Shown: piece after piece, positions 56,472 to 64,000 of the stretch
How the letters are laid out: each line of letters starts with the position of its first letter
How positions within the stretch are numbered: position 1 is the first letter of the stretch
Assembly: GCA_030549335.1 (NCBI GenBank)
Contig: CM060195.1
Coordinates: 43,220,991-43,284,990, forward strand
Length of the DNA: 64,000 nucleotides
From: Pontederia crassipes
Lineage: Eukaryota > Streptophyta > Magnoliopsida > Commelinales > Pontederiaceae
Reading direction: 5' to 3'
Position numbers and translations under genes: made by a program
Notes under the pieces: model-generated
Told to the model about the DNA's origin: nothing
Database searches by the model: none
What the model saw: only the letters and a program-made list of their open reading frames with translations

Positions 56472-58598
56472 ATGTGGAGGGGCGCTGCCCCATCTCCCTT
56501 TCTTCTCCGACGAGAAGGGGGGTGGGGTGGGGGAGGCATCCCCTCCCCTTTTTATTGAGAATAATAAAAATAAATTAATCAATTTTTAATTTAAATTATT
56601 AATTCTTAAGATGCACTCAATTGGAATTATAAATTAAGATCTTTCTCAAGTCATCTTAATGACTACACAACTAGGACTCTTTTGATTTTTTTCCAATTAT
56701 GATATGCATGACTTTTAATATTTTAAGCAAATCAAATGAATCTGAACTTCTTTCCTGATAAAAAAATAGACTCATAATTATTAAATCTTAGAAATGAAGT
56801 TAAAACATTCAAACATGCTATTTATTAATCAAACTAAAGAAATAAGAATTTCATGGGATCAATCAAGATAACCCTAAAAAAGTTAGTCTATAGATCTAGA
56901 ACACAACATCAAATCTAATATAATTGTAAAAAATAAAGAAAAGAATAAAGACAACTTCTCCAAGATTTTGTCATCCTTTCATGAGTTTTTGGCAAAATTT
57001 CATAGATTTCCTCGTGTATCCAGGTAATAACCCTGATCTCCAACTGAAAAGTCTTAAAATTTCCTCTGTAACCATCTACCAAACAATCGTTATGGCCATG
57101 CTATGGTCTATCACGACTATGACAAAATGTGAACAAGAAAAAAAGACTATACTTCGGTAATCGTTTAGGCACGACCATGACCGAAGCTTACTTTTTGGAT
57201 CATTTTTCGATTTTTCGGCCACAAGTGTGAAGGTATGTGTTATAATTGTGTCTGAACCTTGATTTTTTACACCTTTTGGGATCATTCGGTCATGAACATG
57301 ATGGAAGGTGTTGTGGTTGTGCCCAAACCTTTGATTTTAGGAGCGAATATAGGTCATCCCGCATGAACATACTCTAAGTTGTCATGGATGTGACTTTGCA
57401 TCTGAGTCCATTTGCAATTTTTTTGACCTGATTCATGATATTTTCATTTCTTGTCATAAATTTATTTAAATTTAGGTAGAAATTAAATCTAAAATAATTT
57501 CTTTAAAAAATAACTCAAGTAATTCCTTTCCTAGGCACAATAAATTTCCAAAATAATCGCATGATTTTTCTGCAGCAAATTCTCCCAAGGTTATTAATTT
57601 GCTTGTTCTCAAGCAAATTTTAGATAAAGCAAAGGCTCCACCACAAAATTAATATTTTTTCTCCCATTATTCTTTTTTCGCAATCATCATCAAAGTATCT
57701 CTTTTCAATCAATACCAACCTTGCAAAAGTCTTAACTTTAAAACATGTCCTTCTTGCATCATATATAAATAATATTAGTGTTGAACTACAAATATTTCAT
57801 TAACTTACTTCCATACTTTTTATTTTTTTTTAATTATATATTTTTTCATTGGGGTTCAACAAACTTTTTTTTTATAAACTCATAAAAGAGTTGATGTTTT
57901 CAGTAAAGATGCAATTATAATAAGGATAAACATCATAGTAAGTAATATAGAAATGCGTCATTTGAAAGTTTAGTCATTCTACTTAGCAATAATCACTTTT
58001 TAATTCCAAATATTGTGATGATATTCGATTAAAAAATAGTGCTTGAATTTTATAGATCAAGCGATGTTCTAAAGACAAGCTTTAAGTCAATACTATAGCA
58101 AACAAGAAGTAATCTAGTGATAGCAATATTTTCTGGTTTTTTATTTTTATTTTTATTTGAATTTTTAATTAACAGGTGCATGCCAAACAAACATAACCAA
58201 GAGATTCAAAATGCTAAAAGCAAACATGCCATACAAAATATAAAGCAGATATGCATGTAGTTCCTCCCCCAAGTTTTAATTTGACTCACTTACAAAAGAG
58301 AAGAAATGAAAAATACATAAGTGTTGAAACACAAAAGAGAAAAAGAAACAACCTCAAGTCATGATAGGAAGGGCACAAAGTGTTCCTTTCTCATACGATA
58401 CTCATACATTTGTTGGGTCATCCAATTTGTCTATCGCCGATGTGTTGATATGTCGATGAGGTGTTGTTGTTGCTCTTAAAAGAACTTTTTCTACTGGGCC
58501 TATATAGTCATGAGAATCTCTTGAAGACTAGTGAAGTCGTAAGTCAAAGCGGCTGAGGAGGGTGAGTCTGAGGACCTGCCTCTACATTAGAATCCTTT
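56013..58598. other. Gene-free DNA including a GC/TC-rich patch
   Basis: The 56030-56200 stretch has CCTTCAACTTTAATATTTT-style text often found in plant MITEs. At 56260-56550 a GC-rich patch contains opposed GGCGCTGCCCC / GGAGAAGCGCCCCCC-like segments and a TC tract. At 57100-57380 a phrase about GGTCATGAACATGA / GGTCACAAG recurs, again repeat-like. No domain recognised. Confidence 0.4.
56438..56469. repeat. (TC)n microsatellite
   Basis: About 32 bases of TC dinucleotide within a GC-rich patch. Confidence 0.95.
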
Positions 58599-59109
58599 GG
58601 AGAAGAAGGGGGTGTCTCATTGTTGGAGTTGGTAAATACTTCAGGGCCCCTTATTTCTCACACCGGGTTCGCCCACGTGAGCTTAGGAGAATCTGAGTAT
58701 TATCCAATTACCTGTGTTGCTAGCGAATAAACAAAAGGGAAGGTTCAGGGGGCCCCGCCCCTCGACGGCGGTCCCGCTGTAATCAAAACGGGTTTGGGCT
58801 TTTGTTTAGCTGGCCCGTGTAATTCGGATGAGATTTTTTCTCTGTTTTGTTTGGGTTTTGAACCCATTTGGAAGAGACTATTTATAGCTTATTTTTAGAT
58901 GTAATCTGTGTGACGGCTGTAATCAAAATGATATAGTGGAACCTCTTTGCAGGATGTAGCCCTAATCTTAAGGGTGAACCTGGATAATTCGTGCGCCTCC
59001 TCTATTTTTCTGCAATCTCTTTGCGATCTTCTCTTCCTGTTCTCGAGTTTTCCCTTCACTCATGTCCTGCTCAATGATGAGAAAAATAGTCAATTATCAC
59101 GATTTAACA
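58599..59109 (+). mobile_element. Probable polypurine tract and 3' LTR of a retrotransposon
   Basis: GGAGAAGAAGGGGG (58599-58612) is a good polypurine tract and is followed directly by TGTCTCATTGTTGG, a plausible LTR start. About 265 bp later CTATTTATAGC (58877-58887) is a TATA-like box, followed by GATGTAGCCCTAATCTTAAG and GGTGAACC, phrasing common at plant retroelement transcription starts. A possible LTR end is GATTTAACA at 59101-59109. The internal region upstream has no recognisable coding sequence, so the element is non-coding or truncated. The second LTR and target duplication were not found. Confidence 0.5.
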
Positions 59110-60159
59110 TTGTGATCCATGTCATCGATCAAGGATACAAGTACATAATTTTTTTTTTACTTTATCACCATACTCATGAACAACCAATTGCATAGCACTA
59201 AATGCATGTTTATCAAGAATAAGGCAAGTGAAGTGGTGCTAGTATAGGTGGGTCTTGTTGAGCTATAGTTTCTTTTGTTTAAATATCTCGGGTTCTTATC
59301 ACGTGATGACGACGAAGGGGGAGGAACTAGAGGAGGACAATGGCAATGCTAGCGTTGTATGCGGAGTGCGATAACTTTATAGTCTTCTAAAGAAGTACAT
59401 GTGCACAAGGGAGTAGCAATAAAAAGAGCAAATACTTTGAACTCATCGACTTTTCATGTGACCATGATGATATAGAGCGGAGGGGATGGAGATGGCGGTT
59501 GGAGTAGAGTTGGGTGACGATGGAGCTACTAAGGCCAACAAACTCGCAAATGATGAAGAAGATGATAATGAACATGTTGATGCCGATAATGATAAACGAA
59601 GCCGACATGGAAGAGAGGCGGAATGTGTTCTATTTTGAATTAGAGTAGGCATTCTTACCTATGAAACAACTTTTTGTGTTGGATAGTGATCATGCTCTCA
59701 GAGGTTAACTAAAACATTAACGAGAGGAAGTTTGCATGGGAGGAGTGAAAGGATGTTAGGAAGATAGAAGGCTGCGAGGGAAGAAGCCATTAAAATAAAT
59801 ATGAATAATATAGATTGTAACTATTAATTCTTAAAAATAAGAAAAGAAAAAAGAAAATAGTAATGAAAGAAGAAGAAGCCACTTCAAACAATTAAGAAAA
59901 TGTTATTGAGCCTCAGAATTATATATATAACAAGGAAGCAACGGTGCTTGTGTGATTATTGATACAACACATAAATGTAAAGAAGTGTCTTTTCATCTTC
60001 ATTAAATGTGTTTAATTTTGAATTATCTGATTAAATGATCATTTTCAGTTAGAATGTATCAAATTATGCAAAAAAAAAGGTACAAAAAAGAGAAAATAAA
60101 AAGACTGAAATTTAAAAATGGAAGAAAAAATATTAATGAAAATGGAGGCAAAAAAATGT
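59110..60159. other. Gene-free DNA
   Basis: The 59400-59640 stretch encodes, on the minus strand, a short hydrophobic frame (about 70 codons) that I cannot assign. The rest is A-rich. Confidence 0.4.
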
Positions 60160-61200
60160 GCAAAAAAGATAAAAAATTTACTCAAATTTAAAAATGGAAA
60201 AGAAGATAAATGAAAATAGAGGCCTCAAGATGGTTTGAAAGCTTCAGTTATAAGACAAGAAGAAGAAGAAGAAGAAGAAGAAGAAGATATATAAGATTAG
60301 GTTGTTAACATATGTTTAGTATCTATAATAACTTTATACTTCATGTGTTATGAGATAGTAAGAAGTTGGGGTAGAGGAGTTTAATATATAATGGATAAAG
60401 TAATGAAATTTATAAAGTAGTAGGTGAGAGGAGTTTATATCATTTAATATGAAGATAGTGGGATGAGAAAAAGAATCAAGATTTAAAAACATGGCAAACT
60501 CTAATAGAGAAAAAGATAAATATATATGGTTAAAGGAGAAGCAGACTAATGCATTTTAGATATGCATTTACGAAATTATCATCAGGCCTCGAAATTATAT
60601 AGATATATAGATTAGGTATCACACCCACGCTTCATGCGATTTAAATATATTTTAATATGAAGATGGAGAAAAGAAAAAGACTCAAATTTAAAAATGGAAG
60701 GAAAAAAGATAAATGAAAAATAGAGGCCTGAGGATAGTTTGAAAGCTTCAGTTATATGACAAGAAGAAGAAGAAGAAGAAGAAGAAGAAGAAGAAGAAGA
60801 AGAAGAAGAAGAAGAAGAAGAAGAAGAAGATATATAGGATTAGGTTGTTAACATATGTTTAGTAACTATAATAACTTTATACTTCATGTGTTATGAGATA
60901 GTAAGAAGTTGGGGTAGAGGAGTCTAATATATTAATGGATAAAGTAAAGAAATTTATAAAGTAGTAGGTGAGAGGAGTTTATATCATCTAATATGAAGAT
61001 AGTGGGATGAGAAAAAAAATCAAAAATTAAAAAACATGGTAAACTCTAAATTATAGAGAAAAAAATAAATATACATGGTTAAAAGAGAAGCGGACTAATG
61101 CATTTACGAAATTGTCATCGAGCCTCGAAATTATATAGACATACAGATTAGGTATCACACCGCCACTTCATGCGATTTAAATATATTTTAATACATAATT
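60160..61200. repeat. About 500-bp tandem duplication with expanded GAA tracts
   Basis: Two copies in direct order: GTTTGAAAGCTTCAGTTAT at 60233 and 60737 (504 bp apart), ending with GTATCACACC...CTTCATGCGATTTAAATA at 60617 and 61152. Copy 1 has a GAA tract of about 29 bases (60257-60285) and copy 2 one of about 68 (60762-60829), so the microsatellite length has changed since duplication. No coding. Confidence 0.93.
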
Positions 61201-61665
61201 TTATATGTTGATTATAATTTATAATATGTAAGTATTATTTTTTAATATAAAAATATTTAAAAATATCATCAAGGACTTAGGTTAGTTAAGTTTATATTTT
61301 GAAATATTTAAAATTAATATAAAAATGTTGTCTTTAGAAAATAATTATTCGACCCAATTTACATTCATGGATTTGTCTTAAAAAGTATATTATAATATTG
61401 TTAGAAATTTATAAAGAATAATTAATAAGTATTTTTTCCATAATAATATCATATATCAGGAAAAATAATATGAATCTTTTTAATATATTTTGTGAAGTTT
61501 TTATTCGTCTATCCGAAAAGAAAGAAATGAAAGCAGTTTTAAATTTGAAGTTATTTCTTATCTTAGTTTTCTCAATACCAATTTAATTATGAAAAAAGTT
61601 ATGGGGCATATTAACACATTGCATTTCTACATTCGATGAAAATATCTTAATATATGATTCATCGT

Positions 61666-61709
<44 letters not shown>

Positions 61710-62640
61710 ATGTCATACATTCTAGTATTCACGAGATTAAATCATCTTTAAAAAAGCATATTAGCTGGAATATTAGAGAGATGAAATATATTTTCCATCA
61801 CTAATTTACATTTTTTTTCTTTTATTTTAAAAAATAATTATATAAATATTTAGACCTGATGCCCATTAGCTCACATTTTTTATTAAATTCGAAATATTTT
61901 CCACTATTAATAAATATATATATATATATATAATTGAATTTAAAGAGTTGACATGTGATTTATGAAAGTTTTATCATGATGTTCAAAAATTAATATGCAT
62001 TAATTAAGATTCATTTATACATAATCACTTTTTATTATGGATAAAAGAAAAAAAAAGTGGAATATAGTGAGTCAAAATGCAATTTATGAAAAGTTAACTA
62101 CATGTTAAAAGTTCAATAACCAATTTAATCATTAGAATATGAAGTGCCCTTGTTTGCAATAAAGAAATAAATAAATAAATGTTTCGATTACTAAGACATA
62201 TAAATAATAATTAAAGAAAATAAATTAAAGGTCCCACATAAAAGATAAGGAGAATGATAAAAAGAGAAAAGAGTGTAAATGATTCAATAATTTCATATTT
62301 CTGAATCTAATTCATTCATAATAGATAAATAGAATCCTAATAAATTATGTAACTCTTTATGTTAATGAGTCACTTCATATTATTGATTTTGAATTATGGT
62401 GCTTCTATGTTAAATGAATTTAATCTAAATGGTTGCATAAAGTAACCTCTGTTAACATTTTTTTGTTTAAAAATATGAAATTTCTCATCCCAAGCATTAT
62501 TTGTACTTGCATTTGGGATATAATACAGATGGCTCATTAATCAATTCAAGTGCGATAAAAAAGTAAACATTGGATCGATTAGCCCCATCCAGAATATTAC
62601 TGTGCTACTACACCAAATGGGAGCACAATGCGATCACATA
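61201..62640. other. AT-rich gene-free DNA
   Basis: Contains AT microsatellites at 61670-61704 and 61915-61932 and nothing else I can support. Confidence 0.5.
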
Positions 62641-63635
62641 GCATGAGCTGTTAGATTTGCATCCAACAGATGAGAGCATCCGCGTCCAAGCCGAGCAGTT
62701 CGAGCTGCGATCTGCGAGGATAGGTAACAATCTTGTCTAACTCAGAGCTTGGCGGCGGCGGTCCGGCTGCTCATCGCGATCTCCAAGGGGAAGAAGGCCA
62801 CCAGGGAGGGATTTCGGCGAAGGGAGATTCTCCTCCTCCTCCTCCTCCTCCTCCTCCTCAGCGGATCGCGTCTATTTCCCCCTCCACACACAGATCAATC
62901 AACGCAGCTCCTCTCATAGGCAACATCTTCGCAGGAGGGGGGCGCAAATGACTACGGGGAGCTCGGGCCCCCTCCATGAGCTTGCCGGTGAGCTCGCGAA
63001 GGGAGGCCGACACCCCTTTTCTTTGTGCACTCGATCGGCGAGGAAGGAGGATCGGCGGTGAGGCAAGGATCGTCATGCTCAAGGACCATGTGGGGATCGT
63101 CCTCTCATCGTCGTGTAGGGATCACACAGGGATCATCCCTTCACAGTATGGAATGCTATCTTCCCCATGACATCAAGGATGAACAACCTGTTTTGCATCT
63201 TCATCAATGTCGATGTCACCTGATCAATCCATTCATCTCCTCCCCCTCCTCCACCACTACAAACACCCCATTTGTGATCAAAAGAGCTCTTTTTTGAGTT
63301 ATCGAAGTTGTTGTATGTCGTCTTGTCGAGGTACATGACGACAGCGATGCCCACGAACACGTTGACGCATCCTCTGATCAACTCGCGACATAGCAAGACA
63401 TAGCAGTTGAACCCACTTTGGAGTCGTCGCTGCCAGGTTCGATTCAATCGGTCGTCCGTCATCGTTGTCGTCGTCGCGCAGAGATTGTTCAGGGAACACG
63501 AACCGGATGGAGCGCAGAGAAGGGATGCAAACCGAATGAGGCCCTTCGAATTGGCACTCGCGACCCGGACGAACCGAGCTGAATCGGCATGTACATCTCA
63601 TCAGTCCATTTCAGATCGAACGGCTTTGGATATCA
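62641..63635. other. GC-richer region with unassigned frames
   Basis: Higher GC than its surroundings, with a (CTC)n tract at about 62828-62858. Frames exist on both strands, the best being a minus-strand frame at 63133-63462 with a hydrophobic segment VNVFVGIAVVMYL and a later QNRLFILDVMGKIAF segment. I do not recognise it, and opposing frames overlap it, so I do not call a gene. It could be a degraded exon. Confidence 0.35.
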
Positions 63636-64000
63636 CTACAAGAAAATTACCATTTTCCAACGGGCAATTTCCGACGGATAGAAATCCGTCACAATTTGCG
63701 ACGAAAATATTTCCGACGAAATTTTCGATGGTTACAACCGTCGAAAATGAAAATAATAAATTATATAATTTATTATATTATTATTTTATTTTTTTGACGA
63801 TTAGGAACGTCGATATTTCCGACGGATATCCATCCGTCGCAATTTCCGACGGATTTTTCGACGGTCACAACCGTCGAAAATGAAAATAATAAATTATATA
63901 ATTTGTTATATTATTATTTTATTTTTTGACGATTAGGAACGTCGATATTTTCAACGGATATTCATCCATCGCAATTTCTGACGGTCGTAACCGTCGGTAA
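63636..64000 (+). mobile_element. CACTA element left end, cut by window edge (CGACGGT family)
   Basis: Starts CACTACAAGAAAATTACCAT, a CACTA terminus, followed by subterminal motifs of the type TTTCCGACGGAT and GACGGTCACAACCGTCG. A tandem unit of 133 bp (ACAACCGTCGAAAATGAAAA at 63734 and 63867) runs to the window end. The same family supplied the right-end fragment at 19310-20221. Coding region and right terminus lie outside the window. Confidence 0.88.

Noticed and set aside
56199..56582. Pro/Glu-rich frames on both strands
   Set aside because: Produced by the GC-rich and TC-repeat patch.
63133..63462. 109-codon minus-strand frame as a gene
   Set aside because: The hydrophobic segment is suggestive, but there is no family match, no splice structure and there are competing frames.

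Overview
This window looks like nuclear DNA of a flowering plant. Intergenic DNA is AT-rich and packed with nested transposable elements, and the only convincing host genes are two very GC-rich, intronless family-1 glycosyltransferases. High GC in coding sequence against an AT-rich background suggests a commelinid monocot. I cannot name the species; Zingiberales is only a guess.

Host genes. An intact UGT72B-type UDP-glucosyltransferase (479 aa) lies on the minus strand at 13851-15290. A near-identical paralogue lies about 37.7 kb away at 51519-52951 on the same strand. The duplicated block is larger than the genes: 3' flank similarity starts near 13735 (copy 1) and 49500 (copy 2), and 5' flank similarity reaches about 18550 and 55140. 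Copy 2 is decaying. It has a one-base deletion in the coding region, a substituted TATA box, and a 602-bp Mutator-type MITE with a 9-bp target duplication directly upstream of the promoter. Its 3' flank carries about 1.9 kb of extra DNA. Copy 1 has a copia fragment in its distal 5' flank.

Left arm (1-13.7 kb). The 5' part of a degenerate minus-strand Ty1/copia element (LTR, initiator-Met PBS, broken gag, integrase and reverse transcriptase) runs off the left edge. A hAT MITE follows at 6413-6886, then a CGACCG-rich repeat region ending in an LTR-like terminus. A hAT-type element (8613-11898) has been split by a 2.66-kb Mutator-like element (8819-11474).

Middle (17-49 kb). There is a copia RNase H remnant, a CACTA right-end fragment, a 1.1-kb foldback element and long microsatellites. 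An 8.1-kb Mutator-like element (24424-32545) of the same family as the first contains a CACTA element (25588-30453). That CACTA element has degenerate TNP2-like and Transposase_24-like coding sequence. Its left end, together with host flank, has been tandemly duplicated. About 10 kb of gene-free AT-rich DNA follows, with a foldback MITE, a second hAT MITE copy and a GGGCC hairpin array. A 2.6-kb solo LTR (43034-45658, target duplication CTCAA) and a small element with palindromic ends (47835-48455) carrying a gene-like fragment complete the section.

Right arm (55-64 kb). This holds the surviving arm of a second foldback element, a GC-rich TC-repeat patch, a probable 3' LTR with polypurine tract, a roughly 500-bp tandem duplication with GAA tracts, and the left end of another CACTA element cut by the window edge.

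No tRNA, rRNA or CRISPR was found. Most long open frames in the GC-rich patches are repeat artefacts. All homology statements rest on reading motifs by eye; no search was run.
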